From: Anaerolineae bacterium
GTDB taxonomy: Bacteria; Chloroflexota; Anaerolineae; 4572-78; NAK82
DNA length: 9,519 nt
NCBI GenBank assembly: GCA_030597485.1
Contig: JAUVRU010000043.1
Location: 1 to 9,519, forward strand
Direction: 5' to 3'
The notes below the pieces were generated by a model. That model was not told where the DNA came from and did no database searches. It saw nothing but the letters and a program-made list of their open reading frames with translations. Within the stretch, counting starts at the first letter, position 1. Every line of letters starts with the position of its first letter. A program made the translations under genes and the position numbers. Below are positions 1 to 6,797 of the stretch, piece after piece.

Positions 1-360
1 GTGCTGCGCATTGGCCCGTGGATAGATATGCCCCTCCCGGCACCGCCGGTCGAGGGACAGGGCGGGGGTGAGGAAACAGCAGCACCTCCGCCGCCACCCA
101 CCATCATCACCTTGGCGGTAGACACGCAGGACGCACTAGTGCTGCTTTGGGCACGAAAGTCCGAGATGTATATGGAATTGGCGCTGCGCGCCCCAGCTGC
201 AGAAAGCGCTCGCCATCAGCCTGAGGCAGTCACTCTTGAATACATGCTGACTCGGTTCAACATCTCTGTGCCACCCAAACTGGATTATGGGTTTAAGGCC
301 GAGCCTATGCTGATGTCTCCTATGCCACAACCGACGCCGGCCTCAGTCCCAGAACAATAG
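1..360 (+). CDS. cpaB: Flp pilus assembly protein CpaB/RcpC, C-terminal part (5' end outside window)
   Basis: This is the C-terminal 119 residues of a CpaB/RcpC-like protein. The family is periplasmic or envelope-located and is thought to link the Tad pilus machine to the outer layers. The frame is open to the window edge, so the GTG at base 1 is probably an internal codon. A proline-rich linker (about residues 12-34) precedes the recognisable tail. That tail reads TIITLAVDTQDALVL, then a hydrophobic ELALRAP strand, then TLEYMLTRFNISVPPKL, as in CpaB proteins I know from Chloroflexota. The last 15 or so residues are Pro/Met-rich and look disordered. The gene ends with TAG followed directly by TGA. 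It lies 80 bp upstream of cpaE in the same orientation, which supports the assignment. The N-terminal membrane anchor and SAF domain cannot be checked here. Confidence 0.75.
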   Translation: MLRIGPWIDMPLPAPPVEGQGGGEETAAPPPPPTIITLAVDTQDALVLLWARKSEMYMELALRAPAAESARHQPEAVTLEYMLTRFNISVPPKLDYGFKAEPMLMSPMPQPTPASVPEQ

Positions 361-440
361 TGACAGAGCCGAGGACCACGCGGCAAACGTTAACGGCTGA
401 TCCCTGACAACAAATCCAGAGGACGCCACCCTAACAGACC

Positions 441-1721
441 ATGGCAGAGACAATACAACCGACCACAGAACTGAATAAGATACGCATCCTCGTCGTCGAC
501 GACATACCGGAAACTCGTGAAAACCTGCGCAAATTGCTCTTCTTCGAGTCGGACATCGAGGTGGTGGGCGCGGCCACCAGCGGGGAAGAGGGCATTGCGA
601 TCGCGGTCGAGCTGAAACCTGACGTTGTGCTGATGGACATCAACATGCCAGGCATTGATGGCATCACCGCCACTGAGGCCATTAATCAGCAAATGCCTTC
701 GGTGCAGGTGATCATGATGTCCGTGCAGGGCGAAACCGATTACCTCCGTCGCTCTATGCAGGCTGGCGCCCGCGAGTTTCTCATCAAACCCTTCTCCAGC
801 GACGACTTGATCAGCAGCGTTCGGCGAGTGCATGAGTTGGGTTTGACTCGCAAGCAGGCGCAGCCGGCAATGTTAGCGCCCTCGCCTTATGGCCTGGTCG
901 CGCAGGAGAGCGGTCGGCGGCAGCAAGGGAAAGTGATCACGGTATTCAGCCCCAAGGGAGGAACCGGCTGCAGCACGCTGGCCGTCAATCTGGCGATTGC
1001 CCTGCAGCGATTGAGCGAGGATACCAGCGTAGCTGTGGTGGACGGTTGCCTGCAATTTGGTGATGTGGCCGTGTTGCTCAACTTACATGCCAACCACAGT
1101 ATCGTGGATCTGGCACCGCACCTCGACGAGATGGACTACGAGCTGCTTGATAGCGTGATGACCGCGCACCATTCGGGCATCAAGGTGTTATTGGCCCCGC
1201 CTCGGCCCGAAATGGCTGACCAAGTGCTTCCTGATGTGGTAGAGAAGGTACTGGCCATGTTGCCAACTGTGTACACCTACATCGTGGTCGATACCTCCAG
1301 CATAGTGTCCGACGTCACTCTGGCCGCTCTGGATGCGGCTGACCGTATCGTCGTCCTTGCCGTTCCCAACATCCCCGCGATCAAAGACGCTAAGCTCTTC
1401 TTCGAGTTAGCAGAAGCCCTTGAGTACCCACCTGCCAAGACGATACTCGTCCTAAACAAGACCGATCCCCTCAACAGCATCCGCCCTGAGGATATCCAGG
1501 CCAGCATAAAACATCCGATATCCGCTCAAATCCCCTTGGATGAGCACACAGCTTCCCTGGCTGCCAACCAGGGAGTGCCCTATTTGATGAGCACTCGCAG
1601 CACCAAGTTAGCACAGGCAACCGCAGTGTTGGCCCAATACGTCGCCAGCGCCGTGGAAGACAGAGAAGAGGCCAATGAGGAAACACTCGTTAAGGTTGTC
1701 GCGGGCCGACTGCCTGCCTAG
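441..1721 (+). CDS. cpaE: CpaE/TadZ-like pilus localisation protein: receiver domain + ParA/MinD-like ATPase
   Basis: This 426-residue protein has two domains. Residues 14-130 are a CheY-like receiver with a full set of phosphorylation residues: D20/D21, phospho-acceptor D66 in VLMDINMPG, S94 and K116 in LIKPF. Residues 164-400 are a ParA/MinD-like ATPase. Its deviant P-loop KGGTGCST (172-179) keeps the signature lysine K172 but has Cys177 where the usual Walker A lysine sits. D201 (VVDGCLQFGD) and Walker B D284 (YIVVDTSS) follow. Family knowledge: CpaE/TadZ places the Tad machine at a cell site, often the pole, and many members have a receiver lacking the Asp. Here the Asp is present, so input from a histidine kinase is possible (inference). 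No strong ribosome site is seen; AGAGGA at 418-423 is 17 bp from the ATG. The TAG stop is followed 33 bp later by cpaF in the same frame. Confidence 0.88.
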   Translation: MAETIQPTTELNKIRILVVDDIPETRENLRKLLFFESDIEVVGAATSGEEGIAIAVELKPDVVLMDINMPGIDGITATEAINQQMPSVQVIMMSVQGETDYLRRSMQAGAREFLIKPFSSDDLISSVRRVHELGLTRKQAQPAMLAPSPYGLVAQESGRRQQGKVITVFSPKGGTGCSTLAVNLAIALQRLSEDTSVAVVDGCLQFGDVAVLLNLHANHSIVDLAPHLDEMDYELLDSVMTAHHSGIKVLLAPPRPEMADQVLPDVVEKVLAMLPTVYTYIVVDTSSIVSDVTLAALDAADRIVVLAVPNIPAIKDAKLFFELAEALEYPPAKTILVLNKTDPLNSIRPEDIQASIKHPISAQIPLDEHTASLAANQGVPYLMSTRSTKLAQATAVLAQYVASAVEDREEANEETLVKVVAGRLPA

Positions 1722-1726
1722 TCGGC
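1705..1726 (+). other. Hairpin spanning the cpaE stop codon
   Basis: GCCGACT (1705-1711) pairs perfectly with AGTCGGC (1720-1726) around an 8-nt loop. The TAG stop of cpaE (1719-1721) sits at the loop/stem border. No T-run follows, so it is not an intrinsic terminator. It lies 15 bp before the GAGGAG ribosome site of cpaF. It could set the relative translation of cpaE and cpaF or act as an RNA stability or processing element (inference), or it could be chance in GC-rich sequence. Confidence 0.35.
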
Positions 1727-1754
1727 AGCGGCGGCGGCACCGAGGAGTCTGATT

Positions 1755-3122
1755 GTGTCACTCTTGAAACGTATTGAAAAGGGACAACTGGGTGGCGAGG
1801 TGCCCTCTCGCTTGCAAGAACTCCGCGCCCGGCGGGCTCCAACAGTCTCTGGCCGAGATGCTTTTCTAAATCTCAAGGAGCGGATTCAGGACAAGTTAAT
1901 TGCAGAACTGGACCCGCAAATGGATGTCACCAAGACCGATGAGGTGCGTCAGACCATTGAGGGCATGTACGACCAGATCCTGGCCCAAGAGGGTCATATC
2001 CTGAGCCGACAGGAGAGACAGCGTCTCTTCGAACAAATTGTTGCTGAAATCCTGGGATACGGCCCCCTTGAGCCATTGTTGAGAGATGAGGACATCACCG
2101 AAATCATGGTGAATGGACCCGAGAATATCTTTATTGAGCGCAACGGCAAACTCGAGCGCGTCAAAGTGTCTTTTGAGAGTGAAGAGCATCTGACGCGTAT
2201 CATCGACCGTATCGTATCACCGCTGGGGCGGCGAATCGACGAAAGTTCACCTATGGTGGATGCCCGTCTGCCTGATGGCTCCCGTGTCAATGCCATCATC
2301 CATCCCCTATCTCTCAACGGCCCCACCCTCACCATCCGGAAGTTCTCCAAAGTACCCCTTACGGTGGATGATTTGATTCGCTTCGGGACCATCACCCCAG
2401 AAGCAACCGAGTTCCTCAAAGCCTGCGTGATGGCTCGGCTGAACATGGTAGTTTCAGGAGGCACGGGGTCCGGAAAGACAACTTTCCTCAATGTCCTATC
2501 CGGCTTCATCCCCAATGACGAGCGCATTGTCACGGTGGAGAACGCTGCCGAGTTACAGCTGCGCCAGGAACATGTCGTCACCCTCGAGTCGCGTCCGCCC
2601 AATATTGAGGGCAAAGGTGCGGTATCTATCCGTGACCTCACCATCAACTGCCTGCGTATGCGTCCTGATCGAATCGTGGTTGGGGAATGCCGTGGCGGCG
2701 AGGCCCTGGATATGCTGCAGGCGATGAACACCGGCCACGATGGCAGCCTGACCACCGCCCATGCCAATTCACCCCGCGACACACTGTCACGCCTGGAAAC
2801 GATGTGCTTGATGGCCGGCATGGACCTCCCCGTCCGAGCCATTCGCGACCAGATTGCCTCGGCCATTGATTTGATCATTCAGCAGGAGCGCATGCGAGAT
2901 GGAACGCGCAAGATTGTGGCTATCACCGAGGTGCAGGGCGTGGAGGGTGGTGTCCTCGTGATGTCTGACCTCTTCACCTTTGAACAGCAAGGCATAGAGG
3001 ATGGCCGTGTGGTCGGGCGACTCAAGCCCACCGGCATCCGTCCTAAATTCATGGAGCAAATCGAAGCTGCCGACATTCATCTCCCGCCCAACATCTTTGG
3101 CGTGAGCGTGAGGGCCGCTTAG
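1755..3122 (+). CDS. cpaF: Tad/Flp pilus motor ATPase CpaF/TadA
   Basis: This is a 455-residue secretion ATPase of the GspE/PilT superfamily, CpaF/TadA branch. It is a cytoplasmic hexameric motor that powers Flp pilus polymerisation, and in some species retraction. The N-terminal domain (about 40-200) contains EILGYGPLEPLL and ITEIMVNGP, typical of CpaF. The RecA-like core carries Walker A GGTGSGKT (235-242, K241), an Asp-box-like region after it, Walker B with RIVVGECRGGEALD (Glu311), and the His box TTAHANSP (H336). Length and motif order are normal, so it should be an active ATPase. It starts at GTG 1755, chosen because GAGGAG (1742-1747) lies 7 bp upstream and MSLLKRI matches family N-termini. 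The neighbours cpaE, tadB and tadC confirm the Tad context. It ends with TAG. Confidence 0.95.
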   Translation: MSLLKRIEKGQLGGEVPSRLQELRARRAPTVSGRDAFLNLKERIQDKLIAELDPQMDVTKTDEVRQTIEGMYDQILAQEGHILSRQERQRLFEQIVAEILGYGPLEPLLRDEDITEIMVNGPENIFIERNGKLERVKVSFESEEHLTRIIDRIVSPLGRRIDESSPMVDARLPDGSRVNAIIHPLSLNGPTLTIRKFSKVPLTVDDLIRFGTITPEATEFLKACVMARLNMVVSGGTGSGKTTFLNVLSGFIPNDERIVTVENAAELQLRQEHVVTLESRPPNIEGKGAVSIRDLTINCLRMRPDRIVVGECRGGEALDMLQAMNTGHDGSLTTAHANSPRDTLSRLETMCLMAGMDLPVRAIRDQIASAIDLIIQQERMRDGTRKIVAITEVQGVEGGVLVMSDLFTFEQQGIEDGRVVGRLKPTGIRPKFMEQIEAADIHLPPNIFGVSVRAA

Positions 3123-3141
3123 CGATTCACGACTGATTGAC

Positions 3142-3156
3142 TGGCCTTTTCGGCCA
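3142..3156 (+). other. Small hairpin in the cpaF-tadB gap
   Basis: TGGCC (3142-3146) and GGCCA (3152-3156) pair around a 5-base loop in the 87-bp gap between cpaF and tadB. There is no T-tract, so it does not look like a strong terminator. At most it would tune mRNA stability or partial polarity within the operon. It may also be chance. Confidence 0.2.
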
Positions 3157-3209
3157 CGTCCCGGCCAAATCTGGACAACGGTTGCCCCGAAGGTCAAGGG
3201 TGTAAACGG

Positions 3210-4181
3210 ATGAACTCAATAGAACCAATTGCGATAGCTGGCATAGCGTTCCTGGTGGTGATAGGCCTATTCTATGTCATCTCGCGGGCAACAGGAGATA
3301 CCGACGCTGACATTGATGCGCGCCTGGACCAATTCGTCACCAGGGAAACCGCCGTGGAAGGCGGAGTACCGGAGATGCAACGAGGACCCTCCAAGCTCGC
3401 GGAGAGCCTCCAGGGAGCCGTCGGCGAGAAGCAGTTCGCTCGTAACATCGCCACCGCTCTGGCTCGCGGCAATCTCAAGCTAACCGTGGGCGAGTACTTG
3501 ATTCTGCTACTCACCAGCATCTTAGGTACCGGCGTCCTCTTTTATCTCATTATGCACCAGAATCTGTTTCTCACTTTGGGCGGATTGCTGCTTGGATTCT
3601 TCCTGCCCCGCTTTTACGTGAAGTATCGCCAGGGTAAACGCTTGAAGGAGTTCGGTAACCAGCTGGGAGATTCCATCAACTTGCTGGCCAACGGACTGCG
3701 CTCAGGCTATAGCCTGCTCCAGGCGATGGATGCTGTGGCCACCGAGATGCCGCCTCCCATATCAGACGAGTTTCAGCGGGTTGTGCGTGAGATTGGGCTG
3801 GGCGTGTCAACCGAACAGGCCATGCAAAACATGCTACGGCGTATCCCTTCTGACGATTTAGACTTGATGATCACCGCCATCAGCGTACAGCATGAGGTGG
3901 GCGGTAACCTGGCGGAGATTCTCGAGACCATCAGTCATACCATTCGGGAACGTGTGCGCATCAAAGGCGAGATCCGGGTGCTGACCTCCCAGCAGATGAT
4001 TTCCGGTTACGTCGTATCATTTCTGCCAATAGGATTGGGCCTGGTACTGTTTGCCATGAACCCCTCCTATATGGGCGCTATGTTTCAAGATGTCTGCGGG
4101 ATAGCCATGATGGCCGTCGGCGCGGTGATGATCACAGCCGGCTTCTTTGCCATCCGCAAGATAGTGAGCATTGATGTGTAA
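3210..4181 (+). CDS. tadB: Flp pilus platform protein TadB (type II secretion system F domain)
   Basis: This is a 323-residue inner-membrane protein. An N-terminal membrane segment (about 7-24) is followed by a charged cytoplasmic stretch. A helical pair at about 96-113 and 118-137 comes next, then the T2SSF domain (about 150-280), and two C-terminal membrane segments (about 263-282 and 297-315). The T2SSF domain shows SINLLANGLRSGYSLLQAM and the signature HEVGGNLAEILETI (228-241). In the family, TadB pairs with TadC to form the platform that couples the CpaF motor to pilin insertion. Start ATG 3210 has AAGGG (3196-3200) 9 bp upstream. The stop TAA is 28 bp before tadC. Length and layout are normal for TadB, and position between cpaF and tadC separates it from other T2SSF proteins. 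Confidence 0.92.
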   Translation: MNSIEPIAIAGIAFLVVIGLFYVISRATGDTDADIDARLDQFVTRETAVEGGVPEMQRGPSKLAESLQGAVGEKQFARNIATALARGNLKLTVGEYLILLLTSILGTGVLFYLIMHQNLFLTLGGLLLGFFLPRFYVKYRQGKRLKEFGNQLGDSINLLANGLRSGYSLLQAMDAVATEMPPPISDEFQRVVREIGLGVSTEQAMQNMLRRIPSDDLDLMITAISVQHEVGGNLAEILETISHTIRERVRIKGEIRVLTSQQMISGYVVSFLPIGLGLVLFAMNPSYMGAMFQDVCGIAMMAVGAVMITAGFFAIRKIVSIDV

Positions 4182-4209
4182 CAACAAGTGAGATCAGGAG
4201 CCTGACATC

Positions 4210-5148
4210 ATGTCCTTACCACTCATTCTATTGATTGCTGGTTTTGCGGCGACTACGATCATTCTGATTGCCGTGGGATTGACATCCCCCACAACATCGG
4301 ATGATGTTGCCGTTCGCCTGGAGGAATTTGCCAGTCGATCAGCACCGCTCACGCTGGAAGAAATAGAACTCTCGCAACCCTTCACCCAACGCATCATGCT
4401 GCCCATCCTGAAGGGGCTGGCTAGCTTTGTCACTCGATTCACACCGACCCATACGCTGGAGGCAACCCGTCACAATCTGGAGATGGCAGGACGTCCCAAC
4501 AATTGGGGGGCTACCGAGTTCTTTGGCGCTCGCGCCGGCGTAGCAATCCTGATGGGGGCGTTTGCTTTCTTGTTGACCAGCGTGACGGGTCAGGCCTTCC
4601 TGATACGATTGGGGGCAACGGTTCTTGGTTTTGTGCTGGGCTACTTGCTACCAGCGTTGTGGCTTGGCGGCAAGATTCGCCGGCGGCAGGATGAGGTCCT
4701 CAAAGCTATGCCTGATGCCCTCGACCTTCTCACCATCTGTGTCGAGGCTGGCCTCGGCTTTGATGCAGCTATGGCCAAGGTGGCTGAGAAATGGGATAAT
4801 GCTTTGAGTCAGGCCTTCTCACGCGTCATCCAAGAAATCCGCCTGGGTAAACTCCGACGGGTAGCATTGCGGGAGATGGACCGCACCACCGGCGTGGCTG
4901 ATATCACCAGTTTTGTGGCGGCCGTTATTCAAGCTGACCAGCTGGGTGTGAGCATGGCCAAGGTGATGCGCATCCAATCGGAACAGATGCGCATCAAGCG
5001 TCGCCAACGCGCTGAGGAGAAGGCACACCAAGCGCCAGTCAAGATGTTGTTTCCCCTAGTCTTCTTGATCTTCCCGTCCATCTACATCGTACTGCTGGGA
5101 CCCGCTGTATTGGTGGTCAAGGAATCCGGCGTCTTGGGCACTATGTGA
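4210..5148 (+). CDS. tadC: Flp pilus platform protein TadC (type II secretion system F domain)
   Basis: This is a 312-residue inner-membrane protein and the second platform subunit. It has an N-terminal membrane segment (about 4-24), a paired hydrophobic region (about 104-123 and 130-152), a T2SSF domain (about 165-290) and a C-terminal segment (about 277-302). ALDLLTICVEAGLGFDAAM (170-188) and FVAAVIQADQLGVSMAKVM (235-253) are typical TadC motifs, as is the basic cluster RIKRRQRAEEKAHQAPVK before the last membrane helix. AGGAG (4196-4200) is 9 bp before the ATG. It is the last Tad gene in this part of the cluster. The next gene is 198 bp away and no T-rich hairpin follows, so transcription may continue into comF. 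Confidence 0.92.
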   Translation: MSLPLILLIAGFAATTIILIAVGLTSPTTSDDVAVRLEEFASRSAPLTLEEIELSQPFTQRIMLPILKGLASFVTRFTPTHTLEATRHNLEMAGRPNNWGATEFFGARAGVAILMGAFAFLLTSVTGQAFLIRLGATVLGFVLGYLLPALWLGGKIRRRQDEVLKAMPDALDLLTICVEAGLGFDAAMAKVAEKWDNALSQAFSRVIQEIRLGKLRRVALREMDRTTGVADITSFVAAVIQADQLGVSMAKVMRIQSEQMRIKRRQRAEEKAHQAPVKMLFPLVFLIFPSIYIVLLGPAVLVVKESGVLGTM

Positions 5149-5346
5149 TACTGAGCGGGTGCACACCAAGAACCTACACCGGCAACATCTCTTGATCGAC
5201 CGCGGTCAGTTGGCAGTTCGTACGACAACATACCTGCATCCTTGAACTGTCGGTGATCCGCATCCAGCGCACCGGCACGACCACCGGCCATCAATTGTCA
5301 GGTGACGGACGGCACGATTGCCGGTCAACACAGGTGTTGAGGCCTA
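5149..5346. other. tadC-comF intergenic region with palindrome and imperfect hairpin
   Basis: This 198-bp gap holds no credible gene. It contains a perfect 10-bp palindrome GACCGCGGTC (5198-5207). It also contains an imperfect hairpin in which GACGGC (5308-5313) pairs with GCCgGTC (5320-5326), with one bulged G, shortly before the comF start. Neither is followed by a T-run. I find no convincing -35/-10 pair, so whether comF has its own promoter is open. The palindrome could be a regulator site, but such short GC-rich palindromes also occur by chance. Confidence 0.3.
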
Positions 5347-6084
5347 TTGTCAGTCGCTACCTTGTTTCGCCAGACCAGCCAGAACCTGCTGAATCTGCTG
5401 TTCCCGCCCCATTGTGTCATTTGCAGCCAAGCTGCCACTCTCCTGTGTGATGCCTGCCTGGAGGATTTCCCACGCGTGCTGCCTCCAATCTGTCAGATAT
5501 GCGGCCGGCCAACGGATGGTGCCGCTGTCTGTCCATCTTGTCGACAGACACCTCCTGCCATCAATGGCATCCGTTCAGTGCTGATGTTGCAGAACGGAGC
5601 CCGTCAGGCTATTCACCACTTCAAGTTCGGCAACCGCCCCTCGCTGGCAGCCCCCCTGGCTAGCCTGATGGCTGATTATTGGACCGCCAGTCCCCTGCAA
5701 GCCGACCTGATTGTCTCGGTGCCACTACATGTTGCCCGGCAGCGCGAACGAGGATATAATCAGGCGCATCTGTTGGCCTGTGCCCTCGGCCAAATGGTGG
5801 GCCTGCCGCTCGCGACCAACACACTCAGGCGAACACGCCGCACCCGGGTTCAAGTGGGACTGGATGCGACTCAAAGACACGTCAACGTCCGTGACGCCTT
5901 CGCCTGCCAGGCCCCTGTAAGGGGAGAGGTCTCGGGCCAGCACCGGACGACCATTGAGGGACGGCAGATACTGCTTGTAGACGACGTCTGCACGACAGGG
6001 GCCACGTTGGTGGCTTGCACCATGGCATTGAGAGAAGCGGGCGCAGCCACGGTGTGGGGTTTCACTCTGGCGCACGCCAGATGA
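5347..6084 (+). CDS. comF: ComF family protein (zinc ribbon + phosphoribosyltransferase-like)
   Basis: This is a 245-residue cytoplasmic ComF/ComFC/GntX-type protein. Four CxxC pairs (C23/C26, C34/C37, C49/C52, C62/C65) form a complete N-terminal zinc-binding region after LLNLLFPP. The C-terminal phosphoribosyltransferase fold carries the PRPP-type loop ILLVDDVCTTGATL (208-221). YNQAHLLA lies midway, as usual for the family. Family knowledge: ComFC is needed for DNA uptake in Bacillus, Haemophilus and Helicobacter, probably handling incoming single-stranded DNA; many other bacteria carry homologues of unknown role. Start choice: an in-frame TGA (5338-5340) lies just upstream, so translation probably begins at TTG 5347. 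The weak TTGAGG (5337-5342) is only 4 bp away; TTG 5362 is an alternative. The TTG start and poor ribosome site suggest low expression. It sits between the Tad genes and hpf. Confidence 0.88.
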   Translation: MSVATLFRQTSQNLLNLLFPPHCVICSQAATLLCDACLEDFPRVLPPICQICGRPTDGAAVCPSCRQTPPAINGIRSVLMLQNGARQAIHHFKFGNRPSLAAPLASLMADYWTASPLQADLIVSVPLHVARQRERGYNQAHLLACALGQMVGLPLATNTLRRTRRTRVQVGLDATQRHVNVRDAFACQAPVRGEVSGQHRTTIEGRQILLVDDVCTTGATLVACTMALREAGAATVWGFTLAHAR

Positions 6085-6133
6085 CATGGATTCCTTCTGA
6101 TGTCACATGTTGGTGATTCTGACTTGGATTCCT
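6082..6133 (+). promoter_or_regulatory. Repeats upstream of hpf (possible regulatory sites)
   Basis: TGGATTCCT occurs twice (6087-6095 and 6125-6133), 38 bp apart start to start. The inverted repeat TGACAT (6082-6087) / ATGTCA (6100-6105) overlaps the comF stop codon. These lie just upstream of hpf, a gene usually controlled by stress or stationary-phase signals. No clear -35/-10 pair is visible, so a regulatory role is only a suggestion. Confidence 0.2.
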
Positions 6134-6159
6134 GACGAGGGTGAGAAAGGAAGATCGCT

Positions 6160-6729
6160 ATGCAATTCACACTGAATGGTAAGAACCTGCGGATCAGCAG
6201 CGAGTTACAGGAGTACGTGGAAAAGAGAGCCGGCAAACTGGATCGCTACCTGCCGGACATCCAGGAAGTGCGGATGGACCTGTCCTTCCAGAAGACACGC
6301 AGCGCCGGCGACCGTCACGTTGCTCAGCTAACCGTACGCAACAACGGGACCATCCTGCGCGCCGAAGAGCGCGCTGCGGAGATGACAGTCGCCATTGACG
6401 CTGTGGTGGACAAGATACACCGGCAGATCGCTCGCTTCAAAGGCAAGCGAGAAGATCGTTGGCGAGGGCAAGGCCCCAGCCGGATCACAGCAGATCCACC
6501 TCCGATCAGCGAGGAGACATGGGACGAATTAGCTGAAGAGCAAAAGCGCCACATCGCACGCGTCAAGCGTTTCTTCGTCTCCCCAATGGACGAGGAGGAG
6601 GCCATTGAGCAGATGGAACTGCTGGGTCACGACTTCTTTGTGTTCTTTAACGCCAACTCCGGCAACATGAACGTCCTATATCGGCGTCACGACGGCAATT
6701 ACGGGTTATTGGAGCCCCAGGTGGGCTAA
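6160..6729 (+). CDS. hpf: Long-form ribosome hibernation promoting factor (HPF)
   Basis: This 189-residue protein has the long HPF layout. The N-terminal S30AE domain (about 2-97; MQFTLNGKNLRISSELQEYV, then EVRMDLSF) binds the 30S decoding region. A charged linker (98-130) leads to the C-terminal dimerisation domain (about 132-186; VKRFFVSPMDEEEAIEQMEL, GHDFFVFFNA, LYRRHDGNYGLLEP). Family knowledge: long HPF joins two 70S ribosomes into inactive 100S dimers under starvation or stationary phase, protecting ribosomes. AAAGGA (6146-6151) is 8 bp before the ATG, a good ribosome site in contrast to comF. comF and hpf/yvyD genes lie near each other in other bacteria too, including Bacillus. The gene ends in TAA 30 bp before an intrinsic terminator. 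Confidence 0.95.
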   Translation: MQFTLNGKNLRISSELQEYVEKRAGKLDRYLPDIQEVRMDLSFQKTRSAGDRHVAQLTVRNNGTILRAEERAAEMTVAIDAVVDKIHRQIARFKGKREDRWRGQGPSRITADPPPISEETWDELAEEQKRHIARVKRFFVSPMDEEEAIEQMELLGHDFFVFFNANSGNMNVLYRRHDGNYGLLEPQVG

Positions 6730-6759
6730 CCCAAGCAACCGCGCGCAAACACCGAGGAG

Positions 6760-6797
6760 ACCTCCGAATTACCTAATACTTCGGAGGTTCTTTTCTT
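6760..6797 (+). terminator. Intrinsic terminator of hpf, overlapping the 3' end of yqeC-mocA
   Basis: ACCTCCGAA (6760-6768) pairs perfectly with TTCGGAGGT (6780-6788) around an 11-nt loop and is followed by TCTTTTCTT (6789-6797). This is a 9-bp stem plus T-rich tail, suited to rightward transcription. The loop contains the stop codon of the convergent gene (TAA, complement of 6769-6771), and the right arm encodes its last residues. In the leftward direction no T-tract follows, so it is probably a one-way terminator. Confidence 0.8.

Noticed and set aside
1994..2878. A 294-codon open frame on the - strand opposite cpaF
   Set aside because: cpaF has all ATPase motifs in the + frame. The opposite frame is Ser/Arg-rich with no recognisable domain.
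5253..5450. A 65-codon + frame overlapping the start of comF
   Set aside because: It runs into comF in another frame and has no family resemblance. The comF frame carries the conserved CxxC motifs.
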